From: Symsagittifera roscoffensis
Taxonomy: Eukaryota; Xenacoelomorpha; Acoela; Convolutidae
Length of the DNA: 64,000 nt
Reading direction: 5' to 3'
Assembly (NCBI RefSeq): GCF_963678635.1
Contig: NC_087069.1
Coordinates: 53,356,251 to 53,420,250, forward strand
This document shows positions 43,301 to 55,003 of the stretch, piece by piece. Within the stretch, counting starts at the first letter, position 1, and each line of letters begins with the position of its first letter. The translations under genes were made by a program, and so were the position numbers. The notes beneath the pieces were generated by a model, which did not search any database, had not been told where the DNA came from, and saw nothing but the letters and a program-made list of their open reading frames with translations.

Positions 43301-44091
43301 TTTCAACGGACTCAAGCGACCTTTCGAAACATCTGTTGCGTCATTTTTTGCTTCGACTAGCTAGCAACGGATACTTGAATTCTGTAAAACTGATTCCTGA
43401 AACTGAGACCCAAAATATCGATGACATGAACTCTACTTTAGCAGTTGGTCAAGTAATTCCTTCTTGGAGTTCTGCTGTGATTGGTCTGCAAGAACCCAAA
43501 GAGTTGAAATCGGATGAAGAGTCTTTTGATGTAATGATTGAGTTTTATAATTTTGTAAACGAATTCCGAAACTTGAAAAACAAGGCTCCGAGAATAGGTT
43601 TTTCGTCCTCAGATCAGCCGGAAGTTACTTCCAGCTGGACTGGAATGACTGTTTCTGATCTGAACGAATGCTCCGACATCGAAACGGTTTCACTTCTGCA
43701 ATCAGTTCCAATTTGCTCCCAATTCACAAACCACTCTACATGTATTAACACCATCGGAAGCTTCAAATGCTTAGCGGGTGATGACATTGAAAATGATATA
43801 GTTAACGGATTGGGGGAGAAAGAAAATATCGGAAACGAGGAGTCCGAAAAAGGGAAAATCGACGAATCCGAATCGTCTGGTGGAATGAGTAGAGGAAACG
43901 TTGCTCTGACTACAGTTGCAGTCGTACTTGTAGTTGGGTTAATAGTTCTAATTGTGGGTTATTGTATCTACAGAAGAAAGTACCAGACAATTTACCAGTT
44001 GAAGAAGGATAGAAAGAGCCAACAACAGATGACTGGAGCCGCTAGTGGTTCTAGAAACATCCAGAACAGGCCCAGACAAGGTCGCAGATGA
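37315..44091 (+). CDS. Predicted type I membrane protein with EGF-like motif, eight exons
   Basis: Exons: 37315-37399, 37753-37964, 38667-38826, 39372-39532, 39773-39888, 40420-41378, 42052-42338 and 42802-44091. Junction phases agree (1,0,1,0,2,1,0), the sum is 3,270 nt, and the product is 1,089 aa. Exon 1 is a signal peptide (YSTLFIIVYSLFFTPSCSNG). Exon 2 is cysteine-rich. Exon 6 carries an S/G/A-rich linker (SSGAATSSGAAASSGAATSG) between beta-rich modules. Exon 8 has an EGF-like motif (DLNECSD...TCINTIGSFKC, only four of six cysteines), a membrane helix (VALTTVAVVLVVGLIVLIVG) and a basic tail. Ectodomain family not recognised. The acceptors of exons 3 and 7 and the exon 2 donor (37949 is also possible) are the weakest points. 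Confidence 0.6.
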
Positions 44092-44755
44092 CCTCAAATG
44101 AACAAAATGGCACAAAATGACTTCTAAACTGTTTTTTAAGAAGTTATGAACAGTTCACTCCAATATGTGCTGCGCTAATTAAAGATCTAAATTTACTGAA
44201 CACATGTTTGGCAAACTTGAATTTTGAAAAATCTATAACGAAAACACTTGTTTTGATAGAAATATTCGAAGCATATAAGGGTTATGTTTGCAAGATCTTG
44301 CAAGATTTTGCAAGATTTCGAAGATATTGCGAGAATCTTGGGAGATCTTGCAATTTAACCTCCCTTAATCGACTAGTGTTAGTATTGCAGATTAACATGC
44401 CCTTGATATTGATTTGTCAGGTGAAATAAATCACTAAAGTACACACGGAATTTCGCAACTTTTTGGCAACCTGTATAAAGCTTGTATTTAAAAGAGCCAA
44501 TGACAACGGTAACTTCTTACCTAAAAACAAAGTAATTCTCAGTTCACAAAAATTTGTTGATTTTTTGTTTTATGATTTTTTTCTGCCAAAATACCGTCTT
44601 TCGAATATGGCAACGGTTCGAACATGGAAACTGTTTGGTGGAGCTTGCCGCTTCTTTAAAATGAGAGCTTTTTTTCGTTTTTTTTCGGAAAACTTTATCT
44701 AAATTAAACGCCAATCAGATTTAGTGTTTTAAACAAACACTGAACAAAAGTTCTG
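44092..44755. other. 3' flank of the membrane-protein gene, short CTTGCAAGAT repeats
   Basis: At 44288-44352 the sequence repeats TTGCAAGAT with small variations. No polyadenylation signal stands out clearly close to the stop. No other gene is seen. Confidence 0.45.
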
Positions 44756-44861
44756 GGCTCTTTTTCCTTCCCCCCCCACCTGCAAGATTTTTCTAGTGAA
44801 GTTTTGTTCACTTTATCCGAATGTTACAAAAATTGGCATGCGAACTCAGGGAAAAAGAGCC
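44756..44861. mobile_element. Short MITE, GGCTCTTTTTCC subfamily
   Basis: A 106-bp element with ends GGCTCTTTTTCC and GGAAAAAGAGCC, flanked by a perfect 8-bp duplication AAGTTCTG (44748-44755 and 44862-44869). It is related to the GGCTCTTTTCC elements elsewhere in the window but has its own interior. Confidence 0.88.
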
Positions 44862-44869
44862 AAGTTCTG

Positions 44870-46145
44870 CCCTCCAAAGGTGACTAGTCAAACTTTTTTT
44901 TGTTTTTCTTGATATGGCGTTTATTATGTTTCTAAAAGAATTTTTTTTTTACGTTAGCCGCTAAATCAATTTTTTTTGCGCATGCAGAAGTTTTATTTTG
45001 CATGCAAAATTTTAACTTTGTTGTCTACGTAATACTGACGAAATCATTTTTTGTTTTGCAGTTATTTTGTGTATTTGATAATTTCTTTTAGTTTTGTTTG
45101 GCAAAGTACTTTGATTTACTTTTTGACTTTTTTTCGCAAATTCAGAACCTTTGGGCTTACAATTCTGCCCTCCATAGTGTACACTGAATGAGTTTTGAAG
45201 GTTGCGTTTCAAGTTCTATTTGTTTTTGACCAAGTCTACATGCTTGTTGAAAAAAAGAAAATTTGGTAAAAAAAGGTCACATCTCGAAAACCAAAAGTAT
45301 TTGGAGCAGTCATTATTGGTTGGGAGAATTACAACCCCATCGTGTACCCTGAAACCAATCCACCATAAATGAGAATTTCAAGTTCATTTAGTTTGTTATT
45401 TATCAAAGATATTTCAACAACTTAAGAATCAAACAAAAATGTCACACCTCAAAAACCATATGATAGAGAGTTTCGAGTTTATTTACTTTGTTTTTTATCT
45501 AAATCTAAATTTTGGAACTATTTGAAAAATCAGAAAAAGCTAAATCTCAAAAATGCAAAAGATTTGAGCAGGAACGCTTGGACGCCAATGTTGCAACTTC
45601 TGAGTGTACCTTGATAGAACTCCAACAAAGGGTTACCCATTTCAAACTTCATAAAAATTTTCTCGAAGTTTTTTTTTAATTGTAAACAAAACTGCCCAAA
45701 TATTGGAAAAAAATTTTGAGCAGTCAAGTTTGGCAAACCGAATTACATCACCAATGTGTGTCCGGAGAGCACCCTACCACAGGGTCGAGAGTTTCAAAAC
45801 ATGGAAGATCTGTATACAATATAAGAATTTCGATAAAAGATAGAGAAACAGAAAAAAGCCCCCCGTTTTGTTTTCGGAGGGCAGTCATCTTAGGGTTGTG
45901 ATTTTACAATCCCGTTAGAATGTTTCAGATCTCGTTTTTTTTTTTGAAAAAAAAACAACCAAAAAACAATCAAAAAAGCGAAATCTTGGCTGTTAAAAGT
46001 GTTTGACAAGTCAAACTTGGAGGCCATATGAGCAAACTCTGCGAGTATCGTGAAAAAACCCATCATAGGTTTGAGAGTTTCACGTTCTGGTACATTTACC
46101 CCGCCACCTCGCACGAATATCGATGTTATTGTGCAACGAGTAGTT
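44870..46145. repeat. Degenerate repeats resembling the 18.5-20.1 kb array, inverted
   Basis: Around 45280 (CACATCTCGAAAACCAAAAG), 45440 (CACACCTCAAAAACCATA) and 45540 (TAAATCTCAAAAATGC), ~100-160 bp apart, the plus strand carries what looks like the reverse complement of the CGAGATATGACG units at 18.5-20.1 kb, including TTTGGAGCAGTC. They are strongly diverged. No gene is seen in the interval. Confidence 0.45.
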
Positions 46146-46569
46146 TTACAAGGCTAATTATGAAGACAAGATGTTTTTTCATGGCCCAATTAGTCCGTAT
46201 GACCAAAAATGTTCAATTACTCCAATATGTTTGCCATTTCAATTTTCATAACAACCGATTTAAGTTAATAAAATATTTATTTTTAACATTTTGCAGATAA
46301 GGATAAGGAAAAAGAGCCCGCCTTTTTAAAGCAATTGGATAATGCGAATACTTATTTAACAAGGTTATTTATGAGGACAAGATAATTTTTTCATGGCTTA
46401 ATTAGTTCGTATGACCAAAAATGTTCAATTAGTCCGATATGTTTGCCAATTTAAATTTCATAACAATTGATTAATGTTAATAAAAACATTATTTTTAGCA
46501 TTTTGCAGATGGAGAAAAGGAAAAAGAGCCCGCCTTTTTATACCAATTGGATAATGCGCATACTCATTT
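46146..46569. repeat. 212-bp tandem duplication
   Basis: 46146-46357 and 46358-46569 are imperfect copies offset by 212 bp (GTATGACCAAAAATGTTCAA at 46197 and 46409; AAAAAGAGCCCGCC ending each). The AAAAAGAGCC and the TTTTACAAGG...ATTATGAAGA segments relate them to the MITE-like sequence at 49739-49901, so this is probably a duplicated MITE fragment. Confidence 0.75.
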
Positions 46570-46730
46570 AAATTGAAAAGATTTGCAGTTAGAGGGGAGG
46601 GGCAAGGTGTTGGAACGAGGCAGAGATCTTATACTGAACACGATGTATGAAATCCACACGTCTGTTGAGCTGACTTGTTTCTAAATCCTTTGCTCAGCTT
46701 CAAACTGAGTTTATTTCCGAGGTGGCTTTC

Positions 46731-46970
46731 TCATAGAGTAATTTCGGATAAGGTGCACCGTCTGTTTTTCCCGCTATCTTATTTTCGACCGGATACATTC
46801 GTAAAACTTCTTAGTCTAAAGCATATCCTAGTCTCACTCTTATATTTCCCATCTCAAATGATCTAGTATATACTGGTATTTTTGCGAGCTTAGAGGTGAG
46901 AAAGAGTAACTGCTTTCTTAGATGATTTCATTCTTCTCTGGCTGAAACTTTAAACAGTATAATTATCAAG
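46731..46970. repeat. Dispersed repeat, copy 2 (LTR-like)
   Basis: Aligned with 5682-5956 over about 240 bp, starting at CTCATAGAGTAATTTCGGAT, with short deletions. Most likely it is a solitary LTR fragment of the Gypsy-like element or of a relative. Confidence 0.65.
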
Positions 46971-47737
46971 AAAATGATTAGATATATTAAAAACTTGTTT
47001 CGAACTGGTTCCAAAAGTTTCACTAATCACACCCCGAATTGTGTGTGTGATTTGAAGCTGAGTGATTATCAATCAAGGAATTAGAAAAAAATCAGTTTCT
47101 CAAACCCGTCGAACTCATGTATTTTGTTCAGCATAAAAGTTCTTCCTCCTTCCAACCCCCTTCCCGCCTCCTCTTCAACTGCAAATCTTGTCAAATAAAT
47201 CCAAGATTTTCTCGAGGGACGGGAATGCACTTTCAGAAAAGTCACAATTTTTGTGGACTTTTTCTTAGCTTCGATCACTTTGATTTTCTGAGCTTTTCAC
47301 AAATATTACCATGAAGATTCCATGTCAACAAAAAACTTTCGCCGCAGGGAGTTTTTGAAGAAACAGGCTAAAAAGCCCGTTTTTTGGCATTTTGGGAGAA
47401 GTTTGACTAAAACTACCATTTTTCGTCGGGCGCTTCTTCAAAACTAGTGAAGATTGGCACCAAGGGCGCCTTTAGAAAATTTAAGCGTCGATCAGCCATA
47501 GCTGGATGTCCTAAACTGGTACCAAAAGGGGAGTGCGTTGAAGCCCTGTTGAAAAACAATCTCTCCCCCTCCCCCATATAAAGTCGCGCCTGCTACAATT
47601 CCAACATTAAGAAATAGTGCTGAAAACATGAGGTACTAAATGAAAGTTTTATGAAGATCAAAATTGAATTTTGCTTTGTTTGCCGTTTGTTAAAGTGTAT
47701 TTGTAAAGGTTACAAAACAAATTGAAAATGAGAAAAT
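46971..47737. other. No gene seen
   Basis: AT-rich sequence with a short pyrimidine-rich stretch near 47145. Two overlapping ~65-codon frames on opposite strands (47081-47314) have no features. Nothing supported. Confidence 0.45.
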
Positions 47738-49117
47738 GTTGTTGTTGTTGTTGTTGTTGTTGTGGATTCTCAGAAATACTTCTGATGGGACTGCTCCCAG
47801 TTCATTTCTTCTTAAAACGTCTTCCATACATCCCTGCAGTTTCGACAATCACAAAACAGTATCCATGTGCAAGGATTCGCCTCATTGAATTTCGCCATTT
47901 GATAGGTCCACATAAAATTCAAGAGTCTGTTTTTTAGCCCCGTGGGATTGAAGAAATCTACTGTTCCAGGTAGATGATTGGCCACCCGAGACAGCCTGAA
48001 ACAAAACTCAGCGCGAGCTTTTTCTGTGCGGACTTTTTTAAGGCTTAATGTCGGGCCATCATTTTGTCTTGTATTTGAGGCAGACTTGTTGGTTAATAGT
48101 CGTATTTGTAAATCGTTTTCACTGTGAAAAAAGCTCGATAGGTTCAATAGATTGCATAGCTGTATGAACATAGTAAGGGGCAATGTATTCGTTCGTTTTA
48201 ACAACGTTAGATAATCACTCTCATAACTGTTTGTTACCCATTTTAGCGCTCTTTTCTGGAATCGTTCAAGTTTTGATAAATTTGCGCGGCATATATTAAA
48301 ACACGAAGATGCAAATGTTAAAAGTGGTAAAACCGCTGACTTGTAAACACCCAATTTTACTTTCTGTGAAACCCCTTTTGCCACATTTCTTTTAGCAAAA
48401 TAGAAAATCTGATTTGCTTTTTTCATTCTCGCCATTAGATGATTTGACCAGCTTAGGGTTTTATCAATATGTACCCCCAAATCTTTTATTGTTTCTACTG
48501 ATTCAAGCATATGCCCATTGATTTGAATTGAATTTGAGTTTCCTCGAAAAATCAGCTCTTTGCATTTGTCAGGAGCCAACTCCATTTTGTTTCCGTTCAC
48601 CCAATTTTCTAAAGCCGATATATCTGATTGTATTTCAAATTTGGATAGGCCCGCCGAGAAAAGTTTTAAATCGTCTGCATAAATGAAGGGAGTAGTGAAT
48701 TTTAGCACTTCTGGCAGGTCATTTATAAAAATGCAAAACAGTAACGGCCCCAGCAGAGACCCTTGAGGAACTCCACTTGTAACTAATTTAGAAGAGGATG
48801 ATACATTGTCACATTTTACCCACTGCGTTCTGTTTTCAAGATAGCTCGCTAAGACTTCCAAAAAACATCCCCCTACTCCAATATTCGCCACTTTTTTCAA
48901 CAATTCAAAATGGGGCACTTTATCGAATGCCTTTGAAAAATCGGTGTAATAAACGAGCACTTCATCGTTCGGATTTTTATCCAGCGCCTCGTAAACTCGT
49001 TGTAAAAATGCTAACAGATTAGTTACAACCGACTTCTTTTTAACAAAACCATGTTGACTTGATTTCATGTATTTTTGAAAGTGATCGTAAAGTGAAAATG
49101 AAAATACCTTCTGTCGT
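47738..49117 (-). mobile_element. 5'-truncated LINE, CR1-like, with (CAA)n tail
   Basis: The minus strand encodes the middle and C-terminal part of a LINE reverse transcriptase, followed by a ~50-bp untranslated end and a (CAA)n microsatellite (47738-47763, read as GTT repeats on the plus strand). Protein-like sequence begins near 49117 (RQKVFSFSLYDHFQKY) and upstream of it there is nothing of the element. The N-terminal RT, endonuclease and ORF1 are missing. Loss of the 5' end is the usual outcome of incomplete reverse transcription. Confidence 0.9.
47812..49117 (-). CDS. LINE reverse transcriptase, C-terminal two thirds, frame intact
   Basis: About 435 codons are open without interruption. 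RT blocks: SSQHGFVKKKSVVTNL, the DFSKAFDKV block with the first catalytic Asp, SGVPQGSLLGPLLFCIFIND, and YADD (codons 48670-48681) followed by LKLF. Then come the CR1-like thumb (ISALENWVNGNKMELAPDKC, IKDLGVHIDKTLSW) and a C-terminal region ending in CDCRNC. Members of this class reverse transcribe their mRNA at the target site. Since the frame is uninterrupted for 1.3 kb, the insertion is probably recent. The nearest family (CR1 versus related jockey-group clades) needs a phylogeny. Confidence 0.9.
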
Positions 49118-49398
49118 TACGCTAACTCATGCAGTCGGCTTTTTCTGTCTATCCCCAAACGCATTAGGTACATCGTACATCTTCTCGATTTAACTAGTTT
49201 TTAACCAAATTGACGAACAAATCAGATGCCCTGACCAACTAAGTATGCATCGCCATTTTCATTGCAATCAGATCATGCGAACAAAAAATTCCTACGAAAA
49301 TTTGACGTTATGGGGAGGAGAAAGCCGAGATATCACTTAGAACAATTGTTCCCGTAATTTCTATTCTTCTTTAAAGAACTTCAGTTTTAGGCAGACTT

Positions 49399-52300
49399 CT
49401 AAGAGGATGCCTCGACGATTGTTTTCTCTTCAATCCAATCAGTGTATGCTGACACTCGAGTGTATATAGCTCCATGTTCGGGGTTACATTTATAAGGTAC
49501 AAGGCTGACGATACTTTCAATTCCGTACAAGCACTTTGCTTTGCCACCTTGAAACACAAAATTTTTCCAGTTTCCTAATTGAAAAACTAACGCACGCAAG
49601 CTTGTTCAACGATGGGCAAAAATTTTTCTTTTAAATAGGATTTAACTTTTTGATGGCAATTTTTCTTTGGTTTAGATTTTTATGATTTTTCCATTTTTAC
49701 CTTGATTTTTTTCTAATTTCTTGTGTTCTTTTTCCCCCACTTCACACAATCATCAATTTTATGGTCTAACGAGTGGTTTTACAAGGATGATTATGAAGAT
49801 CAAATCTGTTTGTCATGGCCTAATGCATTTTGCATGACAATCGGACAATGTGAACAATAATTAAAAAAAAAAACTCACAGTTTTGTGGAAAAAGAAATAG
49901 AGCCCTTTCCTTACATGAAGTTCTATTAAAAACGAATTTTTGTGTTATGAACTGTATCAAAACATGTCGATGTGAAAAGGTGAACAAATTTTTACATTAT
50001 TTCTAACATAAAAAGTGCCGTGTAAATAAGGTTTGAACAGCTGCGTACTGTAATTTACGGTAAAATGGGAAACTGGAAAAAATGGATAAATTTTTTGGCT
50101 TTTTGTAAGATTTTGATATCCCAGGAAATCTATGTGATAATAGAACGAGATATTTTTTTCTTTTAAAAATGAAAAAACAAAAACAAGACCAAATTATTTT
50201 TAAAATGTTCCACAGGATATTATGTTATCCTTGCTTAATCATAGTCAAAACCTCAACTTGAACTCTTAAACCCAATGTAATCACAATAACACAATAATGG
50301 GAACTTGAAAAAAGCAACAATGCTCCCAACACCCAATTAATCAAACAATGATTTTAAAAGTGCTACGAGGTTTTGTATAATGGTACGCATGGACAATAAT
50401 TATGATTTTTGTTTGTGATGGCCTAAATAGTCAATTTGCCATTTTTTATATCGATCAATGTGAAGAGAAATTTTGGCCATGGTTGATAGTAACACAAGCA
50501 GTTTTGGATATACTCTGCCTTTCTGAAAGTCTATATAAACTTTCACAAATACATCAGAATAACAGAAATTGTAAAAAACATACTGTTGAACACGTGAAAC
50601 AGAGGTCCGCCGGCGTCTCCACTGCAGGTATTGGAAGCCATGGCAGGATCATACGCACATATTTGCTTTCTTGGAATCCAGTTCATTTATTTTCAGGTGC
50701 AATATGATTGCAGCGATGTTTTTTTTTTAGTTTTTTCCGCGTTTCTTGTTGTCTAAACTAACTGTGGTTTTCTAGCCTAGTAAGCTATACAACAAAAACC
50801 CATACACCCAATGATTTTTAAAATTTTTATTTGACTTTCAAACATTTACTTCCCTTCATTTGTAAAATTGGCTCTTTTCCAACCCCTTCTTTCAAAATCA
50901 AATTTTAAAAGTTTATTTAAAGTTGTCATAATGCAATGAAACTTGTCGTGGACATCAAATTGACAACTGTGAACAGATTTTTTGTCATACTTTACAGCCT
51001 AACATCAAACATTTAGCCGTAATAACACGTAAAACAAACATAAAACTCGGTATTTTGAAACGGGGAAAGAAAAAGAGCCGTAAGTTCATTCATACAAAAA
51101 ACAACAACCTTGCTTTGTTAGAATTGAATTTAGAAATGCACATAGTTAACTGTTTCGTATTAAAAAAAGATGCACATGCTATTTCACTGTGTATGTTTGT
51201 TTGTTTCGACTGTGTTGTTCGAAGGAGGGACTATAAATTACATAGATTATGCAGAGAAAACACCCAAAGTTTGAATATATATGGGACCATTTAAAAAAAA
51301 TCCAGCTCCTGCTTATCAAATTGTTTTAAAATTAAGTTTTATGTTGCTCTTTTATTTTCCATTATAATCAATTATAATGAAGTCAAATGATTTCTACGCT
51401 GTTGGTTTTTTTATTGGTTGATGATATGTTTTGAATAATTCTTTTTTGCAATTTATGTTTTCTGACTGTTTTTATTCTTTATTATCCATCAATTATGAAC
51501 TTCATTTGACAAAATAAATGTGCATGGGATTTTTCATTGTGAATGTTTTTTTGCTCTTTTACAATTTCCCAACCCCTCGTAAAATTACCAAATAAAAACT
51601 CAAAACTGTTTCGTACGGCGTTTTGCATATGAGACGTGTAGTGAAAATTTGTTTACGTGTTCAGGCTGACACGTTTTAATACAATTTTTGCCATGACAAA
51701 TCAATTTGAATCAACTTTCGTGCATTAAACTTCAGAAAAAATCAAAGGGGGACAGGAAAAGAGCCTGTTTTTTGAGCTATTTGCTGGAGAGGCAGAAGAA
51801 CCGCTATTTTTCTAGAAAATACGGACGAGTCAGATAAAACATCAAGGAAACGACTACTGAAACTTAAAAAACTTCAAAAATTATTGAAAGAAAAGCATAA
51901 GGCAATTAAAGACCAATTTTTCTTGGCACCGAAAAAACTGTCAAAAAACAGAATCGAATTTAAGGCGATTAGGACGTTAGTAAGTAAACTCGAAATGAAC
52001 CTTCTGAATATTTCTTGAAACAAATCAAATTGAATCAGAATTTCAGAAGGAGATAGAAACTTTCAGTAATTTCAAATGCCAAACTTAAAAAATTCCCCAA
52101 ATTTTTTTCATCATTTTCACAAAAATGAAAGTCTTTCCATCACAAGCTACACTTTTTGAAGTATCTATGTTTTGGCGGCATTGTTTCTATTTGCACGAAG
52201 TTCGATTGACTAAAAAGCTTGAAAATTGAAGATCGTACCGACAAGCATATATACAGTCAAACAACTTTCATTCGCTTTCAAATCATTTTAAAAAAAAATC

Positions 52301-54912
52301 ACATTTCAGGCCCATAAAAGAAAAATAAAAACTTACTTGCTTAAGTCGCTTTAGAAGACACTTGAATCAAAAGACTCTAGTAAAACATAGAGTAAGCGGT
52401 AACGCACAATGCTAGATAAGAAACAACTCGAAGCGTAAAAAAAAGTGGCGAGCGCTTGCCAAGCCTCACCTCACAGCGCTAATTTTGTCACAAGTTGATT
52501 AAATTCCTCGATCATTTTCAGATTTTATAATTTAAGAATGTATTTTAATCTAGGTTTTTGTTAATTTAGGATGCATTATCCTATATTAAGAGAAGCTGGA
52601 TGTTTTTTTTGAACTGAAATGACTCGCACTTTGTATGAATTGTATTTCTCGTCAATTGTCGTATTTAGGTATAAAAACAGCCACATTTTTCAGTTTTTGA
52701 GCTGAAAAACCTTCACTGTTTCATTTAGCAGCTAATTAATAAAGCATAACACTTGGATATTGGATAAACTTTCAAAATGTGATGAAACTGCAAATTGTTT
52801 TGATTTTTCAACAGAAATTAGATTTTTTCATTTTTCATTTTTTATCAATATTACCTGGTGACAAGCTGGTTATGTCAGATTGACAATTTTATTCTGAAAA
52901 TAAATAAGCGATTCCTCGGGACGAATTTGTCAAAATCAAAATCAATTGGCTTCACATAAAAATCCAGTCCGTTAATTACTTTATCCATTTCGATAAAGAA
53001 TTGAGTCATCGGGCAAGTATCCTTGTTCCAGACTTCTCTCAAAATCGTTTCCTGAAATACCTTCCATTTTCTCCTATGATTAAAATAAGCAAAAATTATG
53101 GACAATTTCACTATTGTAACCCCTTGAGTATTATAACAAATAGTTATAACCCCACCATACTGCACCGAACTCAGAATATTTTGATTTTATTTTTTTTTTC
53201 AAAACAAATTGAAAACGTTTCTTTTTTTCCGTTCCTTCCATCTTGCATGAATGTCTGTGTTTTTTTCAACTAGTGGTTTCTTAAAGTTACACATGAATTC
53301 CAATTTTTTAATGAAATAAATTAGAATTTAGCGAGCTTCTTTGATAACAGTCGTAGACTGCTGAAAAATTATATATATCAAAAAACTGCATGAACGAGAG
53401 GGGATTAATCGGGCTAAGATGGCAGGAAAAAGAGTAGGCAATATAAAGAAGTATAAGATTTTGGCAGTTGGATCTTGTCAAAAACCGACTTTCCGAGCTG
53501 TACACAATTATATCAACTGAAATCACAAATAAAAAGCCCAACTCGAAGTTAGGGGAGAAAGTGGAGAAATGCTGTTACCTGTAAATGTGAAGGTAGGTCG
53601 TTATCCAAATTTAGCGAAGTTCTGCCCATGCCTATAGCGTGAAGCGGCCATAGAAAATCATGGTTGAGACCTGGATTGGAATTTTTTCAAGTTTCACAAG
53701 TTTTTTTTTTAAATACTAAAACTGCTCGTATCAAATTGTATCAAATTGAACCATTTTGAATGCTCTTGAAAATGTTCATCCGATTTCAAAGGATGAGCAG
53801 GATGGATATGCTTTTCGCAATTCGGTCGAAAAACAAAAAAAACTTGAAATCATTTTAAAAAGTTTCCGCAAAATCCTGTCTGGTTACTAATTAGGAAGTT
53901 CAAATTGCTGTCCATAATTAAAAATTAATATAATTCAAAATACTGGAAAAATTTTAGGTGGAAAGATTACACGAAAACAAAACTAACTTTGATTTGAAAA
54001 CAACTTTTTTTCTTCCCGATAGCTAGAAAAAAATCAAAACGCTTAAAGAGTAGAAGAAACCATTCATAATAATCAAAATTGTTGAAAGTTGAATTGAGAG
54101 CTAAAAAATTTTCTGATAAACAGAACAAACAAAATTAATAACATAGAAAATAATATAAAAACTGGGCTCTTTTCCAGTTTCCCCCCCACCTTTCAAATTC
54201 AATTTTGAAACGCTTATTTAACGTTGTCATAATGCAATGAAATTTGGCGTGGTGAACAAATCGACAATTCTGAACACATTTGTTCTTCATACTTAACAGC
54301 GTAACATCACGCATTTAGCCGTAAAAACACGTAAAACAAACATAAAACTCGGTAATTTGAAAAGGGGGGGGGGAAACTGGAAAAGAGCCAAAAACTGTCT
54401 GGAAAGAACAACAGAAATATTTTCTTTTTTCTGTCTGTTGCTCGTTCTCGGCACCTCAATTAAACTTCCAGAAAAAAAAAGAAATTTACACGACAAACTG
54501 TAGCATTAAGCAATCAAATTGGCATGTATTGTGTTTGGCTTGACAAATCCTAACAATTTTTGGAAACCGTAAAAAATTTCCTTCATAGTCAGTGCACGGC
54601 TTCAAAACATCTCTTCCTCTCATCATTTCTGGGAGCTTTATAATAGCAATGTCTCCATCAAAACTGAATGTTTTGTTGAACCAACTTTCATCGACAATTA
54701 TTTTTGTAGCATTTAGTTTTCTTGTCTTCCTCTGATAAGCTGGTACCCTGAAAAGACATCATTTCACATTTCTGGTTGAGTTCTACTATCATCTTGTTTA
54801 GCTTGTTTATTGTTCATCCAAAAAAAATAAAATTCACTGTTTAACTAACGATTTACGATGTTAAATGAGCAGCAAAAAGCGTTTGTGTTTGAGCAACTTC
54901 TTTGCATGCAGA
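49399..54912 (-). CDS. Trypsin-fold (S1) serine protease homolog, Ser-to-Ala, multi-exon
   Basis: Minus-strand exons: a 54857-54912, b 54545-54747, c 53579-53670, d 52980-53051, e 50584-50665, f 49399-49547. Phases match at every junction (2,1,0,0,1). Exon a: TLFAAHLTS with the catalytic-His position. Exon b: FDGDIAIIKLPE with the catalytic Asp (54651-54653). Exon c: AIGMGRTS and LPSHLQ, the GWG region. Exon d: REVWNKDTC. Exon e: QICAYD and TCSGDAGGPLFHV, where the serine of GDSGGP is alanine (GCC, 50612-50614). Exon f: GIESIVSLVPYKC, then IYTRVSAYTDWIEE, the usual C-terminal strand and helix, with stop at 49399. The cysteine after His is Leu. The product should be secreted and proteolytically inactive. 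The start exon (signal peptide) was not found. The acceptor of exon e is poor, and the exon b donor and exon c acceptor are approximate. Confidence 0.7.
49739..49901. repeat. Decayed MITE-like sequence
   Basis: TTCTTTTTCCCCCAC at the left and GTGGAAAAAGAAATAGAGCC at the right are rough inverted repeats of the GGCTCTTTTTCC type. The interior shares GTGGTTTTACAAGG and ATTATGAAGA with the duplication at 46146. No clear target duplication. It lies in the last intron of the S1 gene. Confidence 0.45.
50870..51079. mobile_element. MITE, GGCTCTTTT family, in S1 gene intron
   Basis: 210 bp with ends GGCTCTTTTCCAACCCC and GGGGAAAGAAAAAGAGCC. The interior (ATTTAAAGTTGTCATAATGC, GTAATAACACGTAAAACAAA) matches the elements at 54165 and, inverted, at 59503. 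Flanking 8-mers GTAAAATT and GTAAGTTC agree at only five positions, so this copy is older. Confidence 0.8.
51552..51765. mobile_element. MITE, GGCTCTTTT family, second subfamily, in S1 gene intron
   Basis: 214 bp, ends TGCTCTTTTACAATTTCCC and GGGGGACAGGAAAAGAGCC, with a perfect 8-bp duplication TGTTTTTT (51544-51551, 51766-51773). The interior (GTGTTCAGGCTGACACGTTT) matches the element at 58175 rather than those at 50870 and 54165, so two subfamilies share the same termini. Confidence 0.85.
54165..54389. mobile_element. MITE, GGCTCTTTT family, in S1 gene intron
   Basis: 225 bp, ends GGCTCTTTTCCAGTTTCCCC and G(n)AAACTGGAAAAGAGCC, flanked by a perfect 8-bp duplication AAAAACTG (54157-54164, 54390-54397). 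This is the best-preserved copy in the window. Confidence 0.92.
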
Positions 54913-55003
54913 CTGGAATTGTTTCAAGGAAGCAACTAACTTTACTAAAGAACCCGCGGTTCTTTTTTTTAGTTCTTTTTTTCATAAAATGCATCAATTC
55001 TTA

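Noticed and set aside
47738-47763. (GTT)n microsatellite as an independent repeat
   Set aside because: It is on the minus strand the (CAA)n tail of the adjacent LINE, so it is part of that insertion.
50400-50522. Open frame ending in IDRYKKWQIDYL as last exon of the S1 gene
   Set aside because: Its phase would need a weak donor at 50593. The exon at 49399-49547 fits a strong GTATGTTT donor, has the conserved GIxS...C and YTRVSAYTDWI pattern and gives the normal length.
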